Shown: positions 36,139 to 46,405 of the stretch, piece by piece
Layout of the letters: each line of letters opens with the position of its first letter
How positions within the stretch are numbered: position 1 is the first letter of the stretch
Program-made: the position numbers and the translations under genes
Notes under the pieces: generated by a model
Databases searched by the model: none
What the model was told of the DNA's origin: nothing
Seen by the model: only the letters and a program-made list of their open reading frames with translations
Source: Pseudonocardia kujensis
Lineage (GTDB): Bacteria; Actinomycetota; Actinomycetes; Mycobacteriales; Pseudonocardiaceae
Assembly (NCBI RefSeq): GCF_021283305.1
Contig: NZ_JAJSOK010000019.1
Coordinates: 1-64,000 of the forward strand
Direction: 5' to 3'
DNA length: 64,000 nt

Positions 36139-37731
36139 TCACCGGGCCCCGTCCTGGTCGTCGGAGTCCGCCCAGACCTCCAGCTCGTCCTCGCCGAGCT
36201 CGAAGAGCTCCTCGTCGTCCTCGTCGCCGGCGTCGTTGGTCCAGCGGGCCTCGTGGGCGTAGCTCGCGCCCTCGGCCAGCTCGGCGTCCGTGAGGTGCCT
36301 GCGGCGGGCGAGCTTCGCGAGCTTGCGCTCCGCGGCGCTGACCCGCACCGATCCGCCCTCCACGCGGGCGTCCGTGCCGCGGCCGGACATGACCCGCGCG
36401 ATCCCGGCGGGGGTGCTGGGCTGCCAGTCGAACGTGACGTCCCCGATCGTGACCGGGCAACCCGGCACGGCGCCGGCCTCGGCGAGCGCGTCCTCCACGC
36501 CGAGCCGGGCGAGCCGGTCGCCCAGGTAGCCGACGGCCTCGTCGTTGTCGAAGTTCGTCTGCCGGATCCAGCGCTCGGGCCGCGGGCCGCGCACCAGGAA
36601 GCCGCCCTCGAGCTGCGGGTCCGGTTCCACGGTGAACCCGGCGTCGTCGACGGCCTGCGGGCGCAGCACGATCCGCGTCGGTTCGACCACGGGCTGCGCG
36701 GCCCGGTAGGCCGCGACCTGCTCGCCCATCGCGAAGGCCAGCTCGCGCAGGCCCTTCCGGCTGGCGGTGGAGATCGGGAAGATCGGCCAACCGAAGCGTT
36801 CCTGCAGGTCGGCGGTCACGATCTCGACCATGTCGGCGGCGTCGGGCACGTCGATCTTGTTGAGCGCGACGAGCCGGGGCCGGTCGGCGAGGTCGCCGCC
36901 CAGCGCCGGGGTGTAGCGGGCGAGCTCGTCCTCGAGGGCCTGGACGTCGGCCACGGGGTCGCGGCCCGGTTCGAAGGTGGCGCAGTCGACGACGTGCACC
37001 AGCACGGAGCAGCGCTCGATGTGGCGCAGGAAGTCCAGGCCGAGCCCGCGCCCCTCGGAGGCGCCGGGGATGAGGCCCGGGACGTCGGCGACGGTGAACA
37101 CGGTGCCGTCGGCGGAGTCACCGGCGGTGACCACGCCGAGCTGCGGGACGAGCGTGGTGAACGGGTAGTCCGCGATCTTCGGCCGGGCCGCGGACAGGGC
37201 CGCGACCAGCGAGGACTTGCCGGCGGACGGGAAACCGACCAGGCCGACGTCGGCCATGGAACGGAGCTCGAGGGTGAGGTCGCGGGCCTCGCCCGGCTCG
37301 CCGAGCAGCGCGAACCCCGGGGCCCGGCGCGCCTGCGAGGCCAGTGCGGCGTTGCCCAGCCCGCCCCGGCCGCCCTCGGCGGCGACGAACCGGGTGCCCG
37401 GCCCGACCAGGTCCGCGACGATCTCGCCGCGCTGGTCGAACACCACGGTGCCGTCCGGGACGCGCAGCTCCAGGTCCTCGGCGTTGGCGCCGGCCCGGAA
37501 CCCGCCCTGCCCCTGCTTGCCGTTCTTCGCGGCGGCGTGCGGGCGGTGGTGGAAGTCGAGCAGGGTGTGCACGCCCGGGTCGACGACGAGCACCACCGAG
37601 CCGCCGCGGCCGCCGTTGCCCCCGTCCGGACCGCCGAGCGGCTTGAACTTCTCGCGGTGGATCGACGCGCAGCCGTTGCCGCCCGCCCCCGCGGTGGCGT
37701 GCACGACGACCCGGTCGACGAACCGCGACAT
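36139..37731 (-). CDS. obgE: GTPase Obg/CgtA
   Basis: A 530-residue ribosome-assembly and stress GTPase. The Gly-rich Obg fold (1-160, for example [15 protein letters not shown]) leads into the G domain with P-loop [18 protein letters not shown] and NKIDVPD. An OCT domain (about 345-425) and an acidic tail end the protein, the actinobacterial arrangement. ATG 37731 is the clear start. It follows rplU-rpmA, the standard order, but a strong hairpin in the 106-base gap may lower readthrough. Confidence 0.97.
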   Translation of the reverse strand: MSRFVDRVVVHATAGAGGNGCASIHREKFKPLGGPDGGNGGRGGSVVLVVDPGVHTLLDFHHRPHAAAKNGKQGQGGFRAGANAEDLELRVPDGTVVFDQRGEIVADLVGPGTRFVAAEGGRGGLGNAALASQARRAPGFALLGEPGEARDLTLELRSMADVGLVGFPSAGKSSLVAALSAARPKIADYPFTTLVPQLGVVTAGDSADGTVFTVADVPGLIPGASEGRGLGLDFLRHIERCSVLVHVVDCATFEPGRDPVADVQALEDELARYTPALGGDLADRPRLVALNKIDVPDAADMVEIVTADLQERFGWPIFPISTASRKGLRELAFAMGEQVAAYRAAQPVVEPTRIVLRPQAVDDAGFTVEPDPQLEGGFLVRGPRPERWIRQTNFDNDEAVGYLGDRLARLGVEDALAEAGAVPGCPVTIGDVTFDWQPSTPAGIARVMSGRGTDARVEGGSVRVSAAERKLAKLARRRHLTDAELAEGASYAHEARWTNDAGDEDDEELFELGEDELEVWADSDDQDGAR

Positions 37732-37778
37732 GTCTGACTACTCCTCTCCGTCCCGGCGGCGGAGCCGCCCAGACGACA

Positions 37779-37813
37779 CGAGCGGCGGACCCCAGCCCGG
37801 GGCCCGCCGCTCG
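37779..37813 (-). terminator. Hairpin between rpmA and obgE
   Basis: A 10-bp stem (37779-37788 with 37804-37813), one mismatch and four further G-C pairs surround a 5-nt loop. It begins about 25 bases past the rpmA stop and could act as a partial terminator, making ribosomal-protein mRNA more abundant than obgE mRNA. Confidence 0.6.
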
Positions 37814-37837
37814 CGAACTGCCTGTGGTGGTCGGGCC

Positions 37838-38095
37838 TCAGGCCTCGACCGGCACCACGTTGACGACCTTGCGGCCGCGCTTGTGGCCGAACTGGACGGC
37901 ACCCTCGACGAGCGCGAAGAGCGTGTCGTCGCCACCGCGGCCGACACCGTCGCCCGGGTGGAACTTGGTGCCACGCTGGCGGATCAGGATCTCGCCGGCG
38001 TTGACGGTCTGACCGCCGAACCGCTTGACGCCCAGCCGCTGAGCGTTCGAGTCGCGCCCGTTGCGGGAGCTGGACGCACCCTTCTTGTGAGCCAT
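37838..38095 (-). CDS. rpmA: 50S ribosomal protein L27
   Basis: An 85-residue L27 beginning [20 protein letters not shown] with the flexible N-terminal arm that reaches the peptidyl-transferase centre, followed by LGVKRFGGQ. No N-terminal cleavage extension of the Firmicute type is present. It lies 13 bases after rplU. Confidence 0.98.
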   Translation of the reverse strand: MAHKKGASSSRNGRDSNAQRLGVKRFGGQTVNAGEILIRQRGTKFHPGDGVGRGGDDTLFALVEGAVQFGHKRGRKVVNVVPVEA

Positions 38096-38108
38096 GGCGC
38101 AGGTCTCC

Positions 38109-38417
38109 TTACGCGCTGATGCCGGTGACCTGGACCTTGGTCAGCGGCTGACGGTGGCCCTGACGCTTGTGGTACCCGGTCTTGTTCTTGAACTTGTGGA
38201 TCCGGATCTTCGGGCCCTTGGTGTGCTCGACGACCGTTGCGGTCACCGAGGCCTTGGCCAGTGCATCCGTATCCGTGGTCAGCTTGTCGCCGTCCACGAG
38301 CAGCACGGCGGGCAGGCTGATCTCGGCGCCGGGCTCGCCGTCGATCTTCTCGACGGTCAGCACGTCGTCGACGGCCACCTTGTACTGCTTACCGCCGGTC
38401 TTGACGATCGCGTACAT
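38109..38417 (-). CDS. rplU: 50S ribosomal protein L21
   Basis: A 102-residue L21, start [16 protein letters not shown] and [14 protein letters not shown] near the end; both are diagnostic. ATG 38417 gives the exact family length, while the 29-codon upstream extension of the frame has no homology. L21 binds 23S rRNA domain VI. A 136-base leader separates it from the rne stop and probably carries its promoter. Confidence 0.98.
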   Translation of the reverse strand: MYAIVKTGGKQYKVAVDDVLTVEKIDGEPGAEISLPAVLLVDGDKLTTDTDALAKASVTATVVEHTKGPKIRIHKFKNKTGYHKRQGHRQPLTKVQVTGISA

Positions 38418-38553
38418 CGTTGACGCACGACTCCTGAAACTCTCGGGGGGACTCATGGGCGGCCCGGTCCCGACGAACGGGGCGCGGCACGCACGCCGCA
38501 GCACTGGGCCGCGGCTCCTTGACTCCCAGGGTACGGAAGGGGAAATCGCAGGG

Positions 38554-41500
38554 TCAAACCGGGTCCCCCCCGGTCGATCCCGCGGGGCCGTCCTGCGTGC
38601 CGGCCCCGACGGACGAGGTCACCGTGACGGTGCCGGTGCCGGCCGCCTCGCCCTCGCTCGGCGGACCCGCCGGGCGCGACGCCGCCCGCCGCGACCTGCG
38701 CGGACGGGAGGTCACCGCGGTGTCGTTCGCGGGCTCCGGGTGCGCGGGGGCGGCCGGGCCGGAACCGCTGCCGGAGTCCGGCAGCGGCGCCGTCACGACG
38801 ACCGGCTCGGCCGCCGTGCTCGGCGCGCCGGCCGAGCGGGTGACCCGGCGGCGCTTCTCGGGCCGGGCCGGGGCGTCGGCCGGCTCGGTGGACCCGGTGG
38901 ACCCACTCGCCTCGATCGACGCCGCCGACTCGGTGACCTCGCTCACGGCGGGGGCCGCCGCCGCGGGCTCCGGGGCGTGCCCGTTCGACGTCGCGGTCGC
39001 AGACACGTCCTGGGGCGCCGCCTCCGCGGCCGGGGCCGCCTCGACCGGAGCGGTCTCCGGAGCCGCCGGCTCCGCGACCCCCCCGGAGTCCGTCGCGGGC
39101 TCCTCCGGCACCTCCGCCGTCACGACGACGGCCTCGGCGTTGCCGGAGCTGCCCGCCGGGCGCTCGGCCCGGCGCCGCCCACGCCGCCGGGCGGGACGAC
39201 CGGTGTCCGGCTCGTCCATGCCCGCGGGCGCCTCGGGGGCCTCGGCGACCGGCGCCGGGGTGGCCTCGACCACCTCGACGACCGCGGCCGGACCGGCCAG
39301 GCCCGCCGGGGTGTCGGTGTCCTCGACGTCGGCGACGTCGGCGACGTCGGCCGGTGCGCTCCCGCCCGCGTGCCGTGCGGCCGCGACGATCTCGGCGGCG
39401 GCCGCCGCCGCGCTGCGGGTGTCCGGTGTGTGCGTGTGCTCGGCGCGGTCGCGGTCCTCGCCGCGGCGCCGGCCGCGCTTGCGGCCGCCCTCCACGCCGC
39501 CACCGCCACCGGCGCTGCCGTTCACGACGTGCACGTGGTCGCCGTCGGTCGAGACGATCACGCCCCGGCCACGGCAGTGCTCGCACGGGGTGGAGAAGTG
39601 CTCGAGCAGCCCGCCGCCGACCCGCTTGCGGGTCATCTGCACCAGGCCCAGCGAGGTGACCTCGGCCACCTGGTGCCGGGTGCGGTCCCGGGCCAGGCAC
39701 TCGGTCAGCCTGCGCAGCACCAGGTCCCGGTTGGCCTCGAGCACCATGTCGATGAAGTCGACCACGATGATGCCGCCGATGTCGCGGAGCCGGAGCTGGC
39801 GGACGATCTCCTCCGCCGCCTCCAGGTTGTTCCGCGTGACGGTCTCCTCGAGGTTGCCCCCGGAGCCGGTGAACTTGCCGGTGTTGACGTCGATGACCGT
39901 CATGGCCTCGGTCCGGTCGATCACCAGCGTGCCGCCCGAGGGCAGCCAGACCTTGCGGTCCAGCGCCTTGAGCAGCTGCTCGTCGATCCGGTACTCGGCG
40001 AAGACGTCCTTCGGACCGACGTGCCGGTGCAGCCGGTCGGCCAGCTCCGGAGCGACGTGCTCGACGTAGTCCGAGACGGTCTCCCACGCGTCGTCACCGG
40101 ACACGATCAGCGAGGAGAAGTCCTCGTTGAACTGGTCCCGGACGACCTTGACCAGCAGGTCCGGCTCCTCGTAGAGCAGCGCGGGGGCCTTCGGCGCCTT
40201 CGGGCCCGTCTTCTCGGCCTTCGCCTTGACGACCTCCCACTGCGCCTGCAGCCGGCGGACGTCGCGCTCCAGGGCCTCGTGGCTCACGCCCTCGGAGGCC
40301 GTACGGATGATCACGCCGGCGTCGGCCGGGACGATCTCCTTGAGCATGTCCTTGAGGCGCTTGCGCTCGACGTCGGGCAGCTTGCGGGAGATCCCCGCCG
40401 CGCCGCCGCTCGGCACGTAGACCAGGAAGCGGCCGGCCAGGCTGATCTGGGTGGTCAGCCGGGCGCCCTTGTGCCCGACCGGGTCCTTCGTGACCTGGAC
40501 GAGCACGCTGTCGCCGCTGCTGAGGGCCTGCTCGATGCGGCGGGCCTTGCCGTTGAGCCCGGCGGCGTCCCAGTCGACCTCGCCGGCGTAGAGCACGGCG
40601 TTGCGGCCGCGGCCGATGTCGACGAACGCGGCCTCCATGCTCGGCAGCACGTTCTGCACGCGGCCGAGGTAGATGTTGCCGACCATCGAGGCGGGGGCCG
40701 ACCGGTCCGACGACCCGTTGCCGGCGTCGGCGACGAAGTGTTCGACGAGCACCCCGTCCTCGAGCACGCCGATCTCGGTGCGCGGCCCGCTCTGCCGGAC
40801 CACCATCGACCGCTCGACGGACTCGCGCCGGGCCAGGAACTCGGCCTCGGACAGGATCGGCGGGCGCCGGCGGCCGGCGTCGCGACCGTCCCGGCGGCGC
40901 TGGCGCTTGGCCTCGAGCCGGGTGGAGCCGCGGACGGACTGCACCCCGTCGTCGCCGGAGTCGCGGGAGTCCCGGTCCTTGTCCCGGTCCTTGTCCCGGT
41001 CCTTGTCCCGGCCCTGCCGGACCTTCGTGACGGTGTTCGGCGGGTCGTCGTCGCCGCGCTCGTCGGACGGGTCGCCCGCGCCGCGGCGACGACGGCGACG
41101 ACGGCGGCGGCGCGAACCGCCGGCGTCGCCCTCCTCGTCGCCGTCCTCGTCCTCGGTGTCGGCGTCGTCGGCCGACTCGTCGGAGTCCGCGGTGTCGGCG
41201 TCCTCGGTGCCGTCCCCGGCCTCGCCGTCGGCGTCCTCGCCGGCCTCGCCGTTCTCGCCGCGGCCACGGCCACGGCCACGCCGGCCCCGGCGCCGACGGC
41301 GGCGGCCCGCGGCCTCGTCGTCGCCCTCGTCGGCCGCATCGGAGGTGTCGGAAGTGTCGGAGGCGTCGGCCACCTCCGTGTCGTCACTCGTCTCCGACTC
41401 GTCCGCCGGCGCGGTGGCCTCGGCGGGGGTCTCGGTCGTCTCCTCGGCGGCCTCCGGCTCGGCCTTGCCACCGCCGCGGCGGCGGGTGCGGCGGGGCTTC

Positions 41501-42126
41501 GGGGCGGCCTCGTCCTCGGCGGGGCCGGCACCGGTGTCCTCGGCGGTCCCGGCCTCCTCGGCGGAAGCGGCGGGCGCGGCGGGCGCGGCGGCCTTCCGGC
41601 GCCGACCGCGGGCGGGAGCGGCATCGGGCAGGGGAGCCTGGAAGAGCGGGGCGGGCGGGGCGAAGACCGGCGAGAGGGGGCCCTCGGTCTGCGCGGCCGG
41701 GGTGTCCGCGCCGGGCTGCTCGGCGGCGGGCTGCTCGGCGGCCGGGGAGGACTCCTCGGCGAGGGTCGCACCGCCGGTCTCGGCCGCGGCGACCGTCTCC
41801 GGCGCTGCGGTCTCCTCCGTGGTGTCCGACTCGGGGGCGGCGGACCGGGACCCCGGCTCGGCGGCCGGCTCGGCGCCGGGCTGGGTGGCGGCCCCGGCGG
41901 CGGCCCGCTCGCCGAGCAGCGCGGTGACGACCTGCTCCGCCGTCTTCCGGTCGACGCCGGCCTGCGCGCTCCGCGCGGCGTTGCCGAGCTCGGCGAGCGC
42001 CGCGAGGACCTCCTTGCTGGTCCGCCCGATCAGCCGGGCGAGGGCGTGCACACGCAGCTTCTCCGGCAGTTCCGACACGGAGAACTGCCCGCCGGAACCC
42101 CCGGCGGGCGCATCGTTGATCGACAT
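38554..42126 (-). CDS. rne: Ribonuclease E/G with IF2-N-like start and long low-complexity arms
   Basis: A 1190-residue endoribonuclease. An N-terminal IF2_N-like helical module (about 15-50, [18 protein letters not shown]) is followed by some 400 acidic, Ala- and Arg-rich residues. The catalytic core (about 480-880) has an S1 segment ([23 protein letters not shown], read in parts), [26 protein letters not shown] and the zinc-link CEHCRGRG. The C-terminal 300 residues are low-complexity and may bind degradosome partners. Tandem 12-bp units encode a repeated Asp-Lys-Asp-Arg tract near 41.0 kb. ATG 42126 follows AAGGAG. Confidence 0.95.
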   Translation of the reverse strand: MSINDAPAGGSGGQFSVSELPEKLRVHALARLIGRTSKEVLAALAELGNAARSAQAGVDRKTAEQVVTALLGERAAAGAATQPGAEPAAEPGSRSAAPESDTTEETAAPETVAAAETGGATLAEESSPAAEQPAAEQPGADTPAAQTEGPLSPVFAPPAPLFQAPLPDAAPARGRRRKAAAPAAPAASAEEAGTAEDTGAGPAEDEAAPKPRRTRRRGGGKAEPEAAEETTETPAEATAPADESETSDDTEVADASDTSDTSDAADEGDDEAAGRRRRRRGRRGRGRGRGENGEAGEDADGEAGDGTEDADTADSDESADDADTEDEDGDEEGDAGGSRRRRRRRRRRGAGDPSDERGDDDPPNTVTKVRQGRDKDRDKDRDKDRDSRDSGDDGVQSVRGSTRLEAKRQRRRDGRDAGRRRPPILSEAEFLARRESVERSMVVRQSGPRTEIGVLEDGVLVEHFVADAGNGSSDRSAPASMVGNIYLGRVQNVLPSMEAAFVDIGRGRNAVLYAGEVDWDAAGLNGKARRIEQALSSGDSVLVQVTKDPVGHKGARLTTQISLAGRFLVYVPSGGAAGISRKLPDVERKRLKDMLKEIVPADAGVIIRTASEGVSHEALERDVRRLQAQWEVVKAKAEKTGPKAPKAPALLYEEPDLLVKVVRDQFNEDFSSLIVSGDDAWETVSDYVEHVAPELADRLHRHVGPKDVFAEYRIDEQLLKALDRKVWLPSGGTLVIDRTEAMTVIDVNTGKFTGSGGNLEETVTRNNLEAAEEIVRQLRLRDIGGIIVVDFIDMVLEANRDLVLRRLTECLARDRTRHQVAEVTSLGLVQMTRKRVGGGLLEHFSTPCEHCRGRGVIVSTDGDHVHVVNGSAGGGGGVEGGRKRGRRRGEDRDRAEHTHTPDTRSAAAAAAEIVAAARHAGGSAPADVADVADVEDTDTPAGLAGPAAVVEVVEATPAPVAEAPEAPAGMDEPDTGRPARRRGRRRAERPAGSSGNAEAVVVTAEVPEEPATDSGGVAEPAAPETAPVEAAPAAEAAPQDVSATATSNGHAPEPAAAAPAVSEVTESAASIEASGSTGSTEPADAPARPEKRRRVTRSAGAPSTAAEPVVVTAPLPDSGSGSGPAAPAHPEPANDTAVTSRPRRSRRAASRPAGPPSEGEAAGTGTVTVTSSVGAGTQDGPAGSTGGDPV

Positions 42127-42289
42127 CCAACTCCTTCGCCCCCGGGCGCCCTTCGAGGGCGGCCGCACAGGGGCCTCACGCGTTCTCCCGTCCCGCGGTG
42201 CGGGCCGGGCAATCCTGGTCGCTCGGCGGTGCTCGACGCCGCGTCCGGCCGACCCACCCCGGGCCGGCGGCGGCACCGCTCCGCGGCGG

Positions 42290-43111
42290 TCAGGCCCGGG
42301 CGGTGACCCGGCCCGGTCCGAGCGGATCGGTGAGGCGGCCCCGGTCGTCGAGCAGGCCCTGCGCCATCCGGGTCGCCTTCGCGGGCACCGGCGGCTTCAG
42401 GCCTGCGACAACGTCGAGAGCACCCAACACGTCGTCGGGTCGAACAGCGGGTGTCGTCTGCCGTACGACCGCCGTCAGTATCGCACAGTCCGGTCCGGCG
42501 GCGTCCGGTTCCGGTGTGACTCCGCCCGGTACGTCACCCTCCGGCGGGCCTGCCACGGGCACGTCGTCGCAGGCCGTGACGGTTGCCGACACGACCGCCG
42601 CCCGGACGTCGATCTCCCGCCGCCCGGCCGGCATGACCCGCTCGACCACGAGCGTGTCGCGGGCCAGGAGCGCCTCGACCGCCGCCCGCAACGCCGCCTC
42701 GGGGACACCGGGCAGGACGATCCGCCAGAGGCTCGCGTCGATCCGGTCCGCGAGGGCCGGCGGCTCGGCGACCACGGCGTCGAGGATGTCGAGGCCCGCG
42801 GGCAGCGCCGCGTCGAGCGCCGCCCGCACCACCTCCGGATCGACCTCGCGGGTCAGGCCGATCTCGAGGTACTCGGCCTCGCTGGCCGTGCCGGTCGGGG
42901 CCGCGCCGATCCACGAGATGCGCGGGTGCGGGCTGAAGCCGTGCGAGTGCGACACGGGGACGCCCGCGCGGCGCACCGCGCGCTCCACACTGCGGGCCAC
43001 GTCACGGTGCGACAGGAACCGCAGCCGCCCGCGCTTGGCGAAGCGCACGCGGACGCGCTGCACCGTCGGCGGGGCGGGGTTCGCGGCCTCCCCGGGTCGC
43101 ACTCGAGCCAC
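42290..43111 (-). CDS. TIGR03936/DUF2344 family protein, partner of radical SAM protein
   Basis: A 273-residue member of the DUF2344 family. The conserved N terminus VRVRFAKRGRLRFLSHRDVA and HSHGFSPHPRISW segment are intact, and GLTREVDPE marks the second half. In many bacteria this domain is fused or adjacent to a B12-binding-type radical SAM protein (TIGR03960); here the partner gene lies about 3 kb upstream, with two unrelated genes between. Function unknown, possibly RNA-linked. GTG 43111 is the likely start, though a second in-frame GTG three codons later is possible. Confidence 0.88.
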   Translation of the reverse strand: MARVRPGEAANPAPPTVQRVRVRFAKRGRLRFLSHRDVARSVERAVRRAGVPVSHSHGFSPHPRISWIGAAPTGTASEAEYLEIGLTREVDPEVVRAALDAALPAGLDILDAVVAEPPALADRIDASLWRIVLPGVPEAALRAAVEALLARDTLVVERVMPAGRREIDVRAAVVSATVTACDDVPVAGPPEGDVPGGVTPEPDAAGPDCAILTAVVRQTTPAVRPDDVLGALDVVAGLKPPVPAKATRMAQGLLDDRGRLTDPLGPGRVTARA

Positions 43112-43305
43112 GGGAGGAGGGTAGGCCCCGGCCCCCGTGGTCCCGCCGCCCGGCCCACCGGCCGCGCCACCCGGGCGGCCGGCGACGGAGCCCCGATCCG
43201 GCGGTTGGGCCGCGCGGGTTGCGGGGACACACTCGTCGCAGTCGGTACGGACGCCGGGCGCGGCGGAACGGGAACGGGAGCGGGGTCGAGGGCGAGGTCG
43301 GGAGC

Positions 43306-45876
43306 GTGGACGAGAGCAGCAGCCTCGAGGAACGGGCCGCCGAGCAGGCCGGGGACGGCGCGGGGGACGGCGCCGGGGACGGCGGCGGCCAGCGGGCCGG
43401 CGGCGGCCCGCGCAGGACGGGCGACGCGGCACGACGGGAGGGCCGGACGGACGACCGGCAGCAGGAACACGCCGAGGATCCCGCCGAGGATTCCGCCGAG
43501 GATTCCGCCGAGGGCCCGGTCCCCGCGCCCGGGCCCCGCTCGCTGCGGCGGTTCTCCGTCGGCCGCCGGCCCGGCGACGTCGTGCGGATCGTCCTCGCGG
43601 CCGCGGTCGTCACGCTGTGCGCGCTCGCGGCCGACGGCGCCGTCAACCCCGTCGAGGCGGCGATCTTCGAGGAGATCGGCGCCCTCCCCGCCGGCTTCAC
43701 CCCGGTCGCCGTGGGGCTGCTGTGGGTCGGGTCGTGGGCCGGCGTGGCCGGGGCGGCGGCCGTCGCCCTGTACGTCAAACACGTCCGCGCGGCGCTGCAG
43801 CTCATCGCGGCCGGCACGGTCGCCTGGCTGGTGACGACGGCGCTCGGGCACGTCGTGCCCACCCGGCCGGTGCCACCCGAGCTGGTGGGCGAGCTCGGCC
43901 TGCGGCTCCCGGGCCCCGAGGGGTTCGCCTTCGCCGCCACCCACACCGCCGTCGCGGCGGCCCTCGTCACCGCTGTCGCCCCCTACCTGCCGCGCAAGGC
44001 CACGTCCGTCGCCTGGGTCGTGGCGGTCGCCGTCGCGCTGGCCGAGGTGTACCTGGGCGTGCTGCCGCTCGCCGTGTTCGCCGGCGCGCTGGTCGGCTGG
44101 GGCGCGGGGTCGGCGTCGCACCTCGTCGGCGGCGCGCCGGGGCGCCGGACGTCCGTCGAGGCCGTGCGGCGCACCCTGGAGGAGGCCGGGCTGTGCCCGG
44201 ACGAGATCCACGAGGAGCGCACCCACCTGCTGGGCCCGCGCCGCTTCACCATCACCACCCGCGACGGCAAGCGGCTCCGGGCGCGCGCCGTGGCGCGGCT
44301 GCACCGGCGGGCGGGCCCCTGGTACCGGTTCCGCCGGCTGCTCGCGACGATCGACGTCCAGGACGTGCCCCGGGTGTCGAGCACGCACCACGAGGTGGAG
44401 CACGAGGCCTACGTGTCGCGCCTGGCCGAGGCCGCGGGGGTGCGGACCCCGCCCGTGGAGCTCGCCTGCGTGATCCAGCACGGCTCGCCGGTGCTGGTCC
44501 ACCGGGTGGTCGAGGGCCGCCGGCTCGCCGACCTGCCCGCCGCGCAGATCGACGACCGCCTGCTCGACGCGGTGTGCGCACAGGTCGCGATCCTCGGCCG
44601 GGCCCACATCGCCCACCACGACCTGCAGGCCGACAACATCCTGGTGGACGCCGACGGGGACCCCTGGCTGCTGAACTTCACCTTCGGCCAGGTGGGGGCG
44701 AGCCCGTCGCTGCTGGCCCAGGACCTCGCCGACGTGCTGATCACCCTCGTCTCCATCGTGGGCGTCGACCGGACCGTGTCGGCGGCGCACCGCACCCTGT
44801 CCGCGGACCGGCTCGAGGCCGCGCTGGCCTACCTGCAGCCCCTCGCCCTGCACCGCGGGGTCCGGGAGCAGATCGCCGAGGGCCACTACCTGTTCAGCGA
44901 GCTGCGCGAGGCACTGGCCGACCGGATCGGGCGGCCGCTGCCGAGCTACCCGTCGCCCGTCCGGCCGCGCGCGCTGGTCACGATGCTCTTCCTGGGCGGC
45001 GCGATCTACCTCCTGCTGCCGCAGCTCGCCGATCTGCCGGAGACGGTCAGCCTGCTCCGCGACGCCAACTGGTGGTGGCTCGCGCTGGCCGTGTTCACCG
45101 GGATGCTGGCCATCGTGCTGTCCGCGGTGTCCCTGCTGGGCTCCTGCGACGCCCATCTGCCGTTCCGGCGCACCGTGGAGGTGCAGGTCGCCGCGGCCTT
45201 CACCGGCCGCACCACGCCCGGCGGCGTCGGCTTCTTCGGGATCAACATCGCGTTCATGGAGAAGCTGGGGATGCGTCGCTCGCTCGCCGTCGGCGTGACG
45301 ATGCTGAACCTCGCCGCGACGGGCGCGGTCTCGGCCGTGATCTGCGTGGTCGGGGTGTTCGCGGTGGGCATCACCGGGACGCTCCGGTTCGTGAAGATCC
45401 CCACCGGCTGGCCGTTGCTGGGGGCGATCGCCGGGATCCTCGTGTTGGCCGGGCTCGTCCTCGGGTCACCGCTCGGCCGACGGCGGATCGTCCGGCCCGG
45501 GCTGCAGGTCGTCCGCGAGCTGTGGGGGGCGATCCGGCGCCCGCTGCGGGCGGCGCAGCTCTTCGGCGGCGCGGCCGCGTACCACCTGGTGTCCGCGCTC
45601 GGCCTGGCCACCTGCCTGGCCGCCTTCGACCCGCACTTCCCGTGGCTGGAGGTGCTGGTGGTGTTCGTCGTCGGGCAGACCCTCGGGCACATCGCCCCGA
45701 CGCCGGGTGGCCTCGGCGCGGTGGAGGCGCTGCTCGTCGCCGGACTCGTCGCCGTCGGCGTGGCCCCCGCGCCCGCGGTCGCGGCGACCCTGACCTCGCG
45801 GCTGCTGACCTACTGGCTGCCGGTGCTGCCCGGGATCGGGATGTTCCGCTACCTGCAACACCGGGGTGTGGTCTGA
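43306..45876 (+). CDS. PAP2-like / kinase-like / LPG-synthase-TM fusion membrane protein
   Basis: About 856 residues. A disordered N terminus (1-75) contains 15-bp DNA repeats. Next is a membrane segment resembling a PAP2 phosphatase (about 80-260) whose usual SGH and second His are lost (ATHTAVAAAL; VYLGVLPLAV). A RIO/ABC1-like kinase domain follows (about 275-530) with HHDLQADNILVD, but the metal-binding Asp of DFG is Asn (LLNFTFG). The last part is the multi-helix UPF0104/LPG_synthase_TM flippase domain (GGVGFFGINIAFMEK). The GTG at 43306 is a best guess; an in-frame start at 43219 exists. Confidence 0.85.
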   Translation: MDESSSLEERAAEQAGDGAGDGAGDGGGQRAGGGPRRTGDAARREGRTDDRQQEHAEDPAEDSAEDSAEGPVPAPGPRSLRRFSVGRRPGDVVRIVLAAAVVTLCALAADGAVNPVEAAIFEEIGALPAGFTPVAVGLLWVGSWAGVAGAAAVALYVKHVRAALQLIAAGTVAWLVTTALGHVVPTRPVPPELVGELGLRLPGPEGFAFAATHTAVAAALVTAVAPYLPRKATSVAWVVAVAVALAEVYLGVLPLAVFAGALVGWGAGSASHLVGGAPGRRTSVEAVRRTLEEAGLCPDEIHEERTHLLGPRRFTITTRDGKRLRARAVARLHRRAGPWYRFRRLLATIDVQDVPRVSSTHHEVEHEAYVSRLAEAAGVRTPPVELACVIQHGSPVLVHRVVEGRRLADLPAAQIDDRLLDAVCAQVAILGRAHIAHHDLQADNILVDADGDPWLLNFTFGQVGASPSLLAQDLADVLITLVSIVGVDRTVSAAHRTLSADRLEAALAYLQPLALHRGVREQIAEGHYLFSELREALADRIGRPLPSYPSPVRPRALVTMLFLGGAIYLLLPQLADLPETVSLLRDANWWWLALAVFTGMLAIVLSAVSLLGSCDAHLPFRRTVEVQVAAAFTGRTTPGGVGFFGINIAFMEKLGMRRSLAVGVTMLNLAATGAVSAVICVVGVFAVGITGTLRFVKIPTGWPLLGAIAGILVLAGLVLGSPLGRRRIVRPGLQVVRELWGAIRRPLRAAQLFGGAAAYHLVSALGLATCLAAFDPHFPWLEVLVVFVVGQTLGHIAPTPGGLGAVEALLVAGLVAVGVAPAPAVAATLTSRLLTYWLPVLPGIGMFRYLQHRGVV

Positions 45877-45880
45877 CCGG

Positions 45881-46405
45881 CTACTCCGGACCGGGCTCGA
45901 GGACCAGCAGGGTCTCCCCCGCCGGCCGGAAGCCCGCGCGTCGGTAGAAGGTCGTGCTGCGGGCGGTCGGCGCGAGGATCAGCCGCCGGTAGCGGCGCTC
46001 CCGGGCGTGGTCGACGACGGCCTGCAGCAGGGCGCGCGGGACCCCGCGGTCGGCGAAGGCCTCGAGGACGAAGGCGTTGCCCACCTGCCCGACCCTCCCC
46101 GCGCGCGTCCCGGGGCGGGGCATCGGGACGATCTCCACGACGTTGATCGAGCCGATCGGCGTCCAGCCGGCCCGGTCGCTGCCGATCTCGGCCAGCCAGA
46201 AGGTCCGCCGGGGCTGCTCGACGCGCGCCCACTGCGCGAACGCCGCCTCGAACGCCTGGTCCGGGACGGGGCGCCCGGCCCGCTCCTCGGTCCAGGCGCG
46301 GCGGAGCCTGGCGAGGGCCTCGACGTCGCGCTCGTCCGCGACGCGGACGGTGATCTGCCGGGTGCCCGCCGACTGGGAACCGGCCGGCTGCGGTTCCTCA
46401 GCCAC
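45881..46405 (-). CDS. GNAT family N-acetyltransferase
   Basis: A 174-residue GNAT enzyme. Motif A is NAFVLEAFADRGVPRALLQAV with the acetyl-CoA pyrophosphate loop, followed by LILAPTARSTTFYRRAGF. The first strand pair contains VRVADERDVEALARLRRAW. The substrate is unknown. Its GTG start overlaps the end of the radical SAM gene by 8 bases, so the two are co-transcribed; the GNAT may act on a product or on a tRNA or protein target. Confidence 0.9.
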   Translation of the reverse strand: MAEEPQPAGSQSAGTRQITVRVADERDVEALARLRRAWTEERAGRPVPDQAFEAAFAQWARVEQPRRTFWLAEIGSDRAGWTPIGSINVVEIVPMPRPGTRAGRVGQVGNAFVLEAFADRGVPRALLQAVVDHARERRYRRLILAPTARSTTFYRRAGFRPAGETLLVLEPGPE

